Shown here: one piece after another, positions 44,001 to 52,836 of the stretch | Layout: each line of letters starts with the position of its first letter | How positions within the stretch are numbered: position 1 is the stretch's first letter | NCBI GenBank assembly: GCA_947648875.1 | Contig: CANSPM010000013.1 | Coordinates: forward strand, 20,340-84,339 | Direction of reading: 5' to 3' | DNA from: an uncultured Lachnospiraceae bacterium | GTDB lineage: Bacteria > Bacillota > Clostridia > Lachnospirales > Lachnospiraceae | DNA: 64,000 nt | Made by a program: the position numbers and the translations under genes | The notes under the pieces: model-generated | Told to the model about the DNA's origin: nothing | Databases searched by the model: none | Seen by the model: the letters and a program-made list of their open reading frames with translations, nothing else

Positions 44001-47000
44001 ATGAAGATAAATTTTGAGCAGACAGTTCAGACAAACGGTTCCCGGGAATTACCGCGCCACACCCCGAGGCCGCAGGCCGGGAGAACCGGTCGTGGATACG
44101 GGGCTTATGTGGATGGCAGAGACAGTGTGCATCCGGGCAACGCGTTGGGAAGCCGCTGGAAGCAGAAACAGAGGGGCCGGGCTGCCGCAGGGAAAAATCT
44201 GGCGGAAATACAGGCGCAGGCCGGGGCGGCGGATGTGCAGATCGTGCAGAATCAGATGACGGTAATGTCACATACCATGTCCGATGAAGATTACGCCAGG
44301 ATGGCGGAGAAGGGGTATGATCCCCGGGAGATGGACCCGCAGGACGCAGTGACCATACTTGACAGGATTAAGGCCGAACTGGTGAAAGCAGGCTGTCATG
44401 TGGCGGGATATACGGACACGCTGGATATGGATACTCTGGCAGAGGCAGTGGGAGACCGGGGGCTGGCCCGGGCGTTACAGGAGAGTTTCGCGGCTGTGGA
44501 TATTCCCCTGTCCGTGGAGAACGTGGATAAGGTTATGCAGGCGCTGGACCTGGCTCACGGCCTTGAAGCGCCAGAGGAAGGAGACTATTATTATATGGTC
44601 GCCAGCGGCATGGAAGCCACAATCAGGGATTATTATCTGGGAGCGGCCAGTGGCTGTGTTGTGGAGCAGGAGCGACAGGCGGAGTATTTTGACTCGGAGG
44701 TCAGGGGCTATATGACCCGTAATATTGTGGGGCAGTCTCAGGACGGGAAGGGGACCCCGGCGGGCGATGAGAATCTTGATTCCCGGGAGATCGACAGGCT
44801 TTTGGGTTCTCTGGGCTGTGAGGGCACAGAGCAGGAGCGGGAGGCTGCAAAGTGGCTGGTGCAAAGGGGACTTTTAGTGGATCGGGAGAGTCTGCGGAGG
44901 GCCATGGAAATCCGGGGAGTATCTTTTCCGCTTACGGATGAGCAGGTGACCAGGGCTGCTGCCGCTGCCATTGCCGACGGACGGGAGGCCCTGGAAGGAA
45001 ATCTGGCGGACACCAGATCAATCCGGCAGAAAGCGTATGACCTGATGGTTTATTACCGGAGCAGCGATGCCCGGCAGCGTATTGGCGACCACAGACTGCT
45101 GGAGGAGATCCGGTTGCGCATGACGGTGGAGACCAATGTAAAACTTCTGGAGAGCGGGTTTTCCATTGATACCAGACCCATTGAAGAGACCATCGAGGCG
45201 CTTAAGCAGGCCCAGCAGGAGCTGGCCAGAGAGTTTTTCCCGGAGACAAAGTATACGGATCAGGAGGCGGTGGAACGCTATCGGCTGTTGGAAGATGCCT
45301 GGCAGGTGGCGGAGGAACTGCCGGGGCTGCCGGTGGATACCGTGGGACGCTGGCAGGAGAGGCTGCGCGGCGGAGCGCCCGGGAGCGGGGAGGCACAGGA
45401 CCAGAGTCTGGAAGCGTTTCATCGTACAGGCAAAGAACTACAGGCGGAATATGAAAGGGCAGGGCAACGCTATGAGGCTGTCCGGACCGAGCCGAGAACC
45501 GATCTGGGAGACAGCATACGCAAGGCTTTTGCCAATGTGGATGAAATCCTGCGGGATTTGGGCTATGAGCCTACGGAGGAGAACCGCCGGGCCGTGAGAG
45601 TGCTGGGGTATAACCGGATGGAAATCACGCCGGAGCATGTGGAGGAGATCAAAGCGGCTTGCGCCACTGTGGAGGAGGTCACCGGAAGAATGACCCCGGC
45701 GGCGGTGCTGCGCATGATTCGGGACGGTGTAAACCCGCTGCGGCAGAGTCTGCCCCAGCTACAGGCGTATTTTGAGGGACAGGACCAGGGGCAGGAGGCA
45801 CGGGAGGAGACGGAGCGGTACAGCCGTTTCTTGTATAAAATGGAGAAAAAGGGGGATATCACCCCTGAGGAGAAGAGCGCGTTTATCGGCTGTTATCGGC
45901 TGCTGCGCCAGATTGAGAAGGGAGATGACGCGGCCATCGGCAGCATTGTGAACACCGGAGCGGAGCTGAATTTCTCCGCATTGTTGTCGGCGGTGAGAAG
46001 CCGCCGGGCTGGACATATGAATACGCTGGTGGACGATGCGGTGGGAGCCCTGAGCCGTCTACAGGACAGAGGAATGCGTATTGACGAACAGATTAATCTC
46101 GGATATACCCGGGAGTGGAACCGGGTGCTACAGGAGGCGGTCAGTCAGGAAGGGCTGATGGCGACTGCCCCGAGTACGTCACCGGATTCCGCGCAGCGGG
46201 GAGGCGACACCTCCCGGAATGCTGCAGTACAGGGGAATGGACAACCGACAGATGCCTTGGCGCGGGAGAATGGCCAATCGCCGGATGCCACGGGGCAAAA
46301 TGACGGTCAGGGGACGGACTGGGACAGCGCGGAGACAAGGCAGGAGATGGCCAGAGCTGCGGCAGCTTCCCAGGATGTCTACAAGGAATTGGATCGCGCC
46401 CAGGAAGCGCCTGCGGTGACCAATGTGCTGACTGCCCAGAGCATGGAGGAAGAGATTCAAAAGCTGATGGGACGCTGGAACGCGGGCAGCAGGGACAGGG
46501 AGAAGCCTTCTCAACTGTGGCAGCGTCTGCATAAGCCAGAGGAATTTCAGAGAGCTTATCAGGAGACAGTGGCGGATCAGGAAGAACAGACGCATCGCGA
46601 GATTCAGGAGGAGACGGATAGTCTGGTGGATGTGCGGTCTCTGCGGCTGATGACCAGGCAGTTCCGTTTTATGGGCAGTCTGTCTCAGTCCGAGGAATAC
46701 TATTTCCCTATGGAACTGGATGGGGAAGTGGCAGCTATACACTTACAGATTTGTCACGGTGAGGAAAAGGGGATTGTACGCATTGAACTGACCAGTGAAT
46801 GCATGGGAGGTCTTAAGGGAGAATTTCAGGTCAAAGAGGGAACCGTAAACGGTTGCTTTGTGGGAAATCACGGGGAAGCGGTAATGAATCTGCGCCGTTC
46901 GTCCGATATATTTGGTAGTTATCTGCCGGAAGAGTTGCTTCCTGGCCAGGTGGAATACATACACGACGCGTCAGGGAAAATGGCCATGTCCTGGGACAGA

Positions 47001-47105
47001 AATGAGACGAAAGAGGCGGCGCGGCAGGAAAGCCTGTATGCCACAGCCAAAGCCTTTTTACAGACGGTCAGAGATGTGGAGAGACAGATGAGGGGAAATT
47101 TGTAA
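44001..47105 (+). CDS. DUF6240-type large protein upstream of flagellin
   Basis: 1034 residues, soluble, rich in Glu, Arg and Gln, with many short helices. No signal peptide or membrane segment. The C-terminal about 150 residues (YYFPMELDGEVAAIHLQICH, MRG...) resemble the end of proteins annotated DUF6240 in flagellated Lachnospiraceae; the middle has repeated units that read like 'R.L...G...T.E...A...L'. A Gln/Asn/Gly-rich patch lies near 735-780. ATG 44001 follows GAAAGGG. Its place directly before fliC suggests a flagellar role such as hook-length control or a chaperone, but this is inference. Confidence 0.6.
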   Translation: MKINFEQTVQTNGSRELPRHTPRPQAGRTGRGYGAYVDGRDSVHPGNALGSRWKQKQRGRAAAGKNLAEIQAQAGAADVQIVQNQMTVMSHTMSDEDYARMAEKGYDPREMDPQDAVTILDRIKAELVKAGCHVAGYTDTLDMDTLAEAVGDRGLARALQESFAAVDIPLSVENVDKVMQALDLAHGLEAPEEGDYYYMVASGMEATIRDYYLGAASGCVVEQERQAEYFDSEVRGYMTRNIVGQSQDGKGTPAGDENLDSREIDRLLGSLGCEGTEQEREAAKWLVQRGLLVDRESLRRAMEIRGVSFPLTDEQVTRAAAAAIADGREALEGNLADTRSIRQKAYDLMVYYRSSDARQRIGDHRLLEEIRLRMTVETNVKLLESGFSIDTRPIEETIEALKQAQQELAREFFPETKYTDQEAVERYRLLEDAWQVAEELPGLPVDTVGRWQERLRGGAPGSGEAQDQSLEAFHRTGKELQAEYERAGQRYEAVRTEPRTDLGDSIRKAFANVDEILRDLGYEPTEENRRAVRVLGYNRMEITPEHVEEIKAACATVEEVTGRMTPAAVLRMIRDGVNPLRQSLPQLQAYFEGQDQGQEAREETERYSRFLYKMEKKGDITPEEKSAFIGCYRLLRQIEKGDDAAIGSIVNTGAELNFSALLSAVRSRRAGHMNTLVDDAVGALSRLQDRGMRIDEQINLGYTREWNRVLQEAVSQEGLMATAPSTSPDSAQRGGDTSRNAAVQGNGQPTDALARENGQSPDATGQNDGQGTDWDSAETRQEMARAAAASQDVYKELDRAQEAPAVTNVLTAQSMEEEIQKLMGRWNAGSRDREKPSQLWQRLHKPEEFQRAYQETVADQEEQTHREIQEETDSLVDVRSLRLMTRQFRFMGSLSQSEEYYFPMELDGEVAAIHLQICHGEEKGIVRIELTSECMGGLKGEFQVKEGTVNGCFVGNHGEAVMNLRRSSDIFGSYLPEELLPGQVEYIHDASGKMAMSWDRNETKEAARQESLYATAKAFLQTVRDVERQMRGNL

Positions 47106-47115
47106 AACGGGGATG

Positions 47116-47134
47116 AAGCGCATAAAATGCGCTT
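47116..47134. other. Perfect hairpin in the flagellin leader
   Basis: AAGCGCAT (47116-47123) pairs with ATGCGCTT (47127-47134) around AAA, between the DUF6240 gene and fliC. No T-run follows. It may stabilise the abundant flagellin mRNA or trim read-through. Confidence 0.75.
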
Positions 47135-47177
47135 AGAAAATGACATTTACCGGCTGGGCCGGGTCAGGAGGAATTAA

Positions 47178-48320
47178 ATGAGAATCAATTACAATGTATC
47201 GGCAATGCTTACAAACAATGCTCTGGCGAACAACGACAATGCTCTGTCCGCGTCTTTGGAGAGGCTTTCCACTGGATTGAAGATCAATCATGCCAAAGAC
47301 AATCCCGCAGGGCTGGCCATGGCAAAGCGGATGAACGCTCAACTCAAGGGCCTGGAAACAGCCAATGACAATGCGGGCGACGGCATATCCATTATCAATG
47401 TGGCGGATGGCGCCATGACCGAGGTCAGCGCCATGCTACAGCGAATCAACGAGCTTACAGTAAAGGCCGCCACAGGCACCACCACCGACGGAGACAGGGA
47501 ACTTATACAGGAGGAGGTCGCGCAGCTTAAGGAGGAGATCGAGCGCGTGAAGGACACTACCCAGTTCAATGGACAGAATCTGTTGGACGGCACCTTTAAC
47601 GTGAAGGGATATACAGATGATGATTATATTAAAGTCAGTTCCTTCGGTGAGAAAACTCCTGCGGGAACCTATACAATAGATTCCATTACGTTTGCGGATG
47701 AACTGGATGCCGACGGCAACCCCACAGGTAATAAGACATTGACGGCAATTACTCTGGGAGGGGAATTTCCTGCCGGAGTGACGGCGGTTCCCGATGGGGT
47801 GAATGATACAGTTGCCCAGAGTGGTTTTGTGACGATCAAGGGCAGCAACGGATTTGAATTACAGCTTGACCTGAATGACGCGCCTGATGGCACGGTTACG
47901 AATATGAAGGTGGAGGTCACGGATATAGGGCCTATGCGGCTGCAAATCGGCGCCAATGAAGGGCAGGTGTTGGCAGTGGAGATTCCCCCCGTTTCTCTGC
48001 GCAACATGGGCATTGAAAACATTGATGTGAGCACTCAGAAAGGGGCGCAGGATGCTCTGGCGCGGATGGACGGAGCCATTGGCTTTGTGTCCGGCGTCAG
48101 AGGCAAACTGGGGGCCTACCAAAACCGTCTGGAATCTACAGTGAACAGCCTGGATGTATCGGAGGAAAGCATGACAGCCGCCTATTCCCGGCTCATGGAT
48201 GTAGATATGGCGGAGGAGATGACCCAGTATGCCACTAACCAGGTGTTGACCCAGGCGGGTACTTCCATGTTGGCGCAGGCCAATGAGAGACCCTCTCAGG
48301 TATTGCAGCTGTTACAGTAA
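47178..48320 (+). CDS. fliC: Flagellin
   Basis: 380 residues with the conserved D0/D1 ends: MRINYNVSAMLTNNAL and LERLSTGLKINHAKDNPAGL at the N-terminus, and AAYSRLMDVDMAEEMTQYA with SMLAQANERPSQVLQLL at the C-terminus. A compact variable D2 region of about 120 residues lies between. It is exported by the flagellar type III system and builds the filament. AGGAGG precedes ATG 47178. The FliS chaperone gene follows 91 bases later. Confidence 0.96.
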   Translation: MRINYNVSAMLTNNALANNDNALSASLERLSTGLKINHAKDNPAGLAMAKRMNAQLKGLETANDNAGDGISIINVADGAMTEVSAMLQRINELTVKAATGTTTDGDRELIQEEVAQLKEEIERVKDTTQFNGQNLLDGTFNVKGYTDDDYIKVSSFGEKTPAGTYTIDSITFADELDADGNPTGNKTLTAITLGGEFPAGVTAVPDGVNDTVAQSGFVTIKGSNGFELQLDLNDAPDGTVTNMKVEVTDIGPMRLQIGANEGQVLAVEIPPVSLRNMGIENIDVSTQKGAQDALARMDGAIGFVSGVRGKLGAYQNRLESTVNSLDVSEESMTAAYSRLMDVDMAEEMTQYATNQVLTQAGTSMLAQANERPSQVLQLLQ

Positions 48321-48411
48321 AGGACAATACAAAAACGGACAGCGTCGGGGAACACGGGAGGGCAGAAACGGTCCTGCCGAACAGGGGTGGACGATAGCCA
48401 GAAAGGTATGG

Positions 48412-48894
48412 ATGTTTATGACTTCGGAGATCAAACAACAGTTTACGTTTCGAATTTCTCAGGCCAACCCTACGGAGATGGTCGTGATTTTGTATGATAT
48501 GACGCTGCAATATCTGGCGGATGCCTCTGAACTGGCGGAGAAGGGAGATTTCGGCGCGTATCAGCAGAATGTGCGCGGTGCAGGGAAATGTATCAGCGAA
48601 TTGACACATTCCCTGCATCTGGAGTATGAACCCGCCCTTTCCCTGCGAAAACTGTACATGTACTGTATTCGGCGGCTGGCGCAGGCCCAGATACGTCGAC
48701 ATGCGGAACTGCTGCGGGAGGTGGAAGGCATCATCACGCCGCTGCGGGACGCGTACAGGCAGATTGCTCCGCAGAATACGGCTGGTCCTGTGATGCGTAA
48801 CACGCAGACCGTATATGCGGGCCTGACTTACGGTAAAAATACGCTAACTGAGAACATGGCTGACCAGAGCGCGAATCGGGGAATGCTCGTATAG
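48412..48894 (+). CDS. fliS: Flagellar export chaperone FliS
   Basis: 160 residues. QANPTEMVVILYDMTLQYLADA and the helical bundle that follows are typical of FliS, which binds the flagellin C-terminus in the cytosol. About 30 residues longer than the usual 125-130, with a polar tail. Of the start options, ATG 48412 has the best spacing to AAAGG. The 3' end overlaps the opposing DUF2508 gene by 51 bases. Confidence 0.88.
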   Translation: MFMTSEIKQQFTFRISQANPTEMVVILYDMTLQYLADASELAEKGDFGAYQQNVRGAGKCISELTHSLHLEYEPALSLRKLYMYCIRRLAQAQIRRHAELLREVEGIITPLRDAYRQIAPQNTAGPVMRNTQTVYAGLTYGKNTLTENMADQSANRGMLV

Positions 48895-49164
48895 TCCTTT
48901 TCGGTGTCCTACGGGGGCGGTATCCGCAGCGGCTGCGTATTCTTCCTCGGAGAGCGCCGACAGATGCTTGTATCGCTTTAAAAGCGCGTTAATTTCATAG
49001 ATATAGCAGTCGACCATGTCAGGGTCGACTGCGTTATCGAAGCCCGCATACGCAATCTCCAGCGCAGTGCGGGTTTTTTCCAGATCCTCCCGCAATGAGG
49101 GGACGGAAAAGTGTACATCCATGTTTTCGGGAGTATAAAAGCTCTGACTATAATAGGTTTTCAT
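48844..49164 (-). CDS. DUF2508 family protein (YaaL-like)
   Basis: 106 residues, with LREDLEKTRTALEIAYAGFD and VDCYIYEINALLKRYKHL as in DUF2508. In Bacillus the homologue yaaL lies next to bofA on the same strand; here the two are divergent. ATG 49164 has GGAG eight bases upstream. The last 17 codons overlap the end of fliS on the other strand. Function unknown; likely related to sporulation through its neighbour. Confidence 0.83.
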   Translation of the reverse strand: MKTYYSQSFYTPENMDVHFSVPSLREDLEKTRTALEIAYAGFDNAVDPDMVDCYIYEINALLKRYKHLSALSEEEYAAAADTAPVGHRKGLYEHSPIRALVSHVLS

Positions 49165-49232
49165 AGCGCTCTCCATTTTCAACTGACAAAATTTGGTTGG
49201 TATAAGTATAGGCCCGGTATTTCTAAAATATT

Positions 49233-49262
49233 CCAGCAAGTTCATTTTGCTGGTCTTTTTTT
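49233..49262 (+). terminator. Plus-strand terminator between divergent DUF2508 and bofA
   Basis: CCAGCAA (49233-49239) pairs with TTGCTGG (49247-49253), followed by TC and seven T. It could end a fliC-fliS transcript that runs antisense through DUF2508, or act as an attenuator for bofA. Confidence 0.8.
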
Positions 49263-49323
49263 CCAATTTTTTCATACTATGATATAAAAGAGAGTCCGGA
49301 ATAAGGGAACGGGAGAGGATCAA

Positions 49324-49593
49324 ATGGGCCAGACAAATGTTTTGGTGATTATGGGAGTCTGTGTGCTGGTGTTGCTGGCGCTGGCCTGGCGGCGTCAGCT
49401 TGAGTGGCTGATGAATCTTCTGGTGCGGGGAGTTCTTGGGGCCGTGGCAATCTATTTTATCAATCTGGCGGTGGCGGCGCAGGGATATCCGACGTTGGTG
49501 GGGATCAATCCTGCCACGGTTTTGACATGCTCAGTGCTGGGATTTCCTGGCCTGGCGGCACTTTACGGCCTTCAGGCTTTCCATTTGTTGTAG
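49324..49593 (+). CDS. bofA: Pro-sigma-K processing inhibitor BofA family protein
   Basis: 89 residues with three hydrophobic segments; the C-terminal INPATVLTCSVLGFPGLAALYGL is the BofA signature. BofA holds the SpoIVFB protease inactive in the forespore membrane during sporulation, so the organism probably can or could sporulate. RBS GGGAGAGG is clear. Confidence 0.9.
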   Translation: MGQTNVLVIMGVCVLVLLALAWRRQLEWLMNLLVRGVLGAVAIYFINLAVAAQGYPTLVGINPATVLTCSVLGFPGLAALYGLQAFHLL

Positions 49594-49629
49594 GTTTTTC
49601 ACAAAAATAATTTTTCTTTGTTTTTGCTA

Positions 49630-49658
49630 TGGACATTTGCAAAAATAGCGGCTATAAT
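49630..49658 (+). promoter_or_regulatory. Promoter of the Tad pilus locus
   Basis: TGGACA (49630-49635) and TATAAT (49653-49658), spacing 17. A hairpin AAGAG/CTCTT lies in the leader near 49669-49689, before the tadZ start at 49801. Confidence 0.75.
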
Positions 49659-49800
49659 GCATTTCAACAAGAGGCGACTCAAGTCTCTTATCATCTGAAC
49701 ATCATGTTATTGCTAATTTGTGACTCACAAGATTTTACCACGATTTCATGCAGGATGTACAAAGCCCGCCAAAGAGGGCAAAGAGAAAGGAGAGGTGTTT

Positions 49801-50814
49801 TTGGAGCATAAAATATTGGCGCTCTGCGATCCGGAGGAGGACTATGCGGGGCAGCTGTCCGCCTATTTGCAGAGTTATAAGGATTTTCCCTGGGAGGTCG
49901 AAGTCTATACCGGGATTTCACAGCTGGCGGACGGCGATAAGCAGGGTGAGATCGATCTGTTGCTGGTAGCTGAATCGGTATATGTCCCTCAGCTGCCGGT
50001 GGAGGCAGGGGCTATAGTGCTGCTGAATGAAAGCGGTCTGGTCAAGTGGTCATCACTGAAAAATGTGGACAAATATCAGCCTGCGGAAAATGTACTGAAA
50101 GAACTGCTGGAGACATACATGGAGAAAGAGGAAGACTTTTATCCCCGGCTGAGTACCGGACAGAAAACCCGGATTGTGGGAATGTATTCGCCTGTCCGCC
50201 GATGTCTGCAAACTTCCTTTGCACTGACTTACGGCCAGCTGCTGGCGGAAAAGCACAGGACGCTGTATTTGAATTTTGAACACTATGCCGGGATGCCGGA
50301 ATTGTTGCCCGGAGAGAAGGGCAGGGATTTGGCCACGCTTTTGTATTACATGAAAGCGGACCAGAACAAATTTGTTCTTCGAATGAAAGTTCTTGCGCAG
50401 AAAAAGGGACAGCTGGATTATATCGCTCCGGCGTATATGGGGCATAATCTGATCTATATTACCGCTCAGGAATGGCAACAACTGCTGTGGAGGATCGGCG
50501 AGAGCGGTGAATATGAATATATCATTCTAGACCTGTCCGAAAATATGCAGGGACTTCTGGAAATTTTGAGGAGATGCAGTAAGGTCTACATGTTGGTAAA
50601 GGAAGATCCCGTGGCCAGATGCAAAATTGACCAGTATGAACAGATATTGTCGCTGTACGAATACGATGATGTGAAGGATAAGACCAGAAAGTGTCATCTG
50701 CCCCTGTTTCGACGCCTGCCGGACCTGATTGAGCAGTTTACCAGGGGAGATCTGGCGGAGTATGTCAGAGATTTGATTGAGGAAGAGGAGAGCCTGGGCG
50801 TCGGCCTGGGTTAA
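49801..50814 (+). CDS. tadZ: TadZ/CpaE-like pilus assembly ATPase-fold protein
   Basis: 337 residues starting at TTG 49801 (AAAGGAG eight bases upstream). Residues about 1-105 form a receiver-like domain (LALCDPEEDYA at the start), and about 115-330 a MinD/ParA-like fold with YIILDLSENMQGLLEILRR and YMLVKEDP. The Walker A lysine region is replaced by VGMYSPVRRCLQTSFA, so ATP use is doubtful, as in other clostridial TadZ proteins. It should place the pilus machine at the membrane. It is the first gene of the tad operon, 19 bases before cpaF. Confidence 0.78.
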   Translation: MEHKILALCDPEEDYAGQLSAYLQSYKDFPWEVEVYTGISQLADGDKQGEIDLLLVAESVYVPQLPVEAGAIVLLNESGLVKWSSLKNVDKYQPAENVLKELLETYMEKEEDFYPRLSTGQKTRIVGMYSPVRRCLQTSFALTYGQLLAEKHRTLYLNFEHYAGMPELLPGEKGRDLATLLYYMKADQNKFVLRMKVLAQKKGQLDYIAPAYMGHNLIYITAQEWQQLLWRIGESGEYEYIILDLSENMQGLLEILRRCSKVYMLVKEDPVARCKIDQYEQILSLYEYDDVKDKTRKCHLPLFRRLPDLIEQFTRGDLAEYVRDLIEEEESLGVGLG

Positions 50815-50833
50815 TGGAGAGAGGGCTACGGAG

Positions 50834-52093
50834 ATGTGGCCGGATACAATGCGGAAAGGACGGCAGAAACAGACTGTGAAAGATTACGGAGAGTTAAAAC
50901 AGGAACTGCGCGGCAGGGTACTGGAGCAACTGGATTATGGAAGAGAACAGTCGGACGAGGAAGTCATGGAAATCATCGACGAGGTATTGTTGGAGGAGCA
51001 GCTGCTGAGGCTGTTGCCTGTGGGCGAGAGTCATCGCCTTCGGACGGAACTTTTCTACTCCCTGAGAAGACTGGACATACTACAGAGCCTTATAGAAGAC
51101 CCGGAAATAACGGAAATAATGATTAACGGTCCCGGCAGCATATTTGTTGAGCGCGCCGGACATATGCAGCTGCTGGATCTGGTATTTGATTCGGAAGAAA
51201 AGTTGCAGAATGTAATCCAACAGATTGTAGCAGGCTGCAACAGAGTCGTAAATGAGGCATCCCCCATTGTTGACGCCAGATTGTCAAATGGCGCCAGAGT
51301 GAATATCGTCATGAACCCCGTCGCCTTAAATGGTCCCATCGTCACCATTCGTCGTTTTCCCAATACCCCGATTACCATGGAGGAATTAATTCACAGGGAA
51401 TCTCTTACCCGTGAGGCCGCAGAGTTTTTACAGATGCTGGTGCGGGCCGGATACAATATTTTTATCAGCGGCGGTACCGGCAGCGGAAAGACTACGTTTC
51501 TCAATGTGCTGTCCGGATATATTCCGTCCTGCGAGCGGGTGATTACCATTGAAGACAGTGCGGAGTTACAGCTTCAGGGCCTGCGCAACCTGGTGCGGCT
51601 GGAGACCCGCAACAGTAATGTGGAGGGGTGCCGGGAGATAACCATTCGTGATCTCATTCGAACCAGTCTGCGCATGAGACCGGATCGGATCATAGTGGGG
51701 GAGGTGCGAGGGGCAGAGGCGGTGGATATGATGCAGTGTTTGAACACGGGGCATGACGGCTCCATGTCCACTGGCCATGCCAATAGTGCCAAGGATATGC
51801 TGACTCGGCTGGAAAACATGATTCTCATGGGGATGGACATTCCGCTGGAAGCGATCAGGAAACAGATTGTATCCGGCATGGATATCATTGTGCATCTGGG
51901 GCGTCTGCGGGATGGGAGCCGGAAAGTTCTGGAGGTATCGGAACTGGTGGATTGCGACAGGGGAAAAATCCGATTAAACCCCTTATATCTGTTTGAAGAG
52001 AAAGGGGAGAGCCTTGAAGGCCGGGTGCAGGGCTCTCTGGTGAGAAAGGGGGAACTGTTTCGTGTTCAAAAAATTCAGACGGCAGGTTTGTAG
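50834..52093 (+). CDS. cpaF: CpaF/TadA secretion ATPase
   Basis: 419 residues. Walker A GGTGSGKT (213-220), the Asp box ITIEDSAELQL, Walker B RPDRIIVGEVRGAEA, and the His box GSMSTGHANS, all in order. An N-terminal all-alpha region precedes the core, as usual in CpaF. It powers assembly of the Flp pilus. ATG 50834 follows GAGAGGG; it overlaps tadB by 32 bases. Confidence 0.95.
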   Translation: MWPDTMRKGRQKQTVKDYGELKQELRGRVLEQLDYGREQSDEEVMEIIDEVLLEEQLLRLLPVGESHRLRTELFYSLRRLDILQSLIEDPEITEIMINGPGSIFVERAGHMQLLDLVFDSEEKLQNVIQQIVAGCNRVVNEASPIVDARLSNGARVNIVMNPVALNGPIVTIRRFPNTPITMEELIHRESLTREAAEFLQMLVRAGYNIFISGGTGSGKTTFLNVLSGYIPSCERVITIEDSAELQLQGLRNLVRLETRNSNVEGCREITIRDLIRTSLRMRPDRIIVGEVRGAEAVDMMQCLNTGHDGSMSTGHANSAKDMLTRLENMILMGMDIPLEAIRKQIVSGMDIIVHLGRLRDGSRKVLEVSELVDCDRGKIRLNPLYLFEEKGESLEGRVQGSLVRKGELFRVQKIQTAGL

Positions 52094-52832
52094 TTTCAGC
52101 CCGGGTACTTCCTATGGGGAATCTTTGGGGGATCTGGGGAAGGGATTGCTGGTCACAGGGGGGTTCGCGTTTTTCTTCTACAGAAGCGTGTGGGCGCTGC
52201 CGCCCATGTTCCTGGTGGGATGGCTGTATCTGAAAAGGAGCAGACACCGTCGCCGCCGCCAGAGAAACCGCCAGATGCTGATTCAGTTTAAAGAGTGTAT
52301 CCAAGCGGTGGCTGCTTCCATGAGAGCCGGATACTCAGTTGAAAATGCGTTTTTGGACAGTATGGCCGACATTCGGAGTATGTTCGGAGAGGGAAGCGCC
52401 ATGGAGATGGAACTACAACAGCTGCGTCAGGGACTTTATAACAATGTTACGCTGGAGGTATTGCTGACAGAGATGGGACAGCGCAGTACCCTGGAGGAAA
52501 TACAGGAGTTTGCGGAGGTATTTGCCATTGCCAAGCGAAACGGCGGAAGCATACCGGTAATAATTGACGCCGCCACCAGGTCCATCAGCCGCAGGCTGGC
52601 GGTGGAAGAGGAGACAGAGACTTTGCTGTCCGCCCGAAAACTGGAGCAGCGTGTGATGAATGTCATGCCCTTTTTGATCGTCTGGTATGTGGAAGTCAGC
52701 AATCCCGGGTATTTTGATGTGCTGTACGGAAATCCGGCGGGTGTAGCGCTGATGACCGGATGTATGGCAGTTTATCTTGCGGCATACTTCCTGGCGGAGC
52801 GAATTTTTGACAAGGCTTTTGGGGAGGAATGA
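52062..52832 (+). CDS. tadB: TadB platform protein (type II secretion F domain)
   Basis: 256 residues, with a GTG start at 52062 after AAAGGGGG. Helices near 28-53, then a cytoplasmic GspF domain (FKECIQAVAASMRAGYSVENAFLD... FAEVFAIAKRNGGSIPVII) and two terminal helices. It forms the inner-membrane platform with TadC. Confidence 0.9.
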   Translation: MFKKFRRQVCSFSPGTSYGESLGDLGKGLLVTGGFAFFFYRSVWALPPMFLVGWLYLKRSRHRRRRQRNRQMLIQFKECIQAVAASMRAGYSVENAFLDSMADIRSMFGEGSAMEMELQQLRQGLYNNVTLEVLLTEMGQRSTLEEIQEFAEVFAIAKRNGGSIPVIIDAATRSISRRLAVEEETETLLSARKLEQRVMNVMPFLIVWYVEVSNPGYFDVLYGNPAGVALMTGCMAVYLAAYFLAERIFDKAFGEE

Positions 52833-52836
52833 GCTT

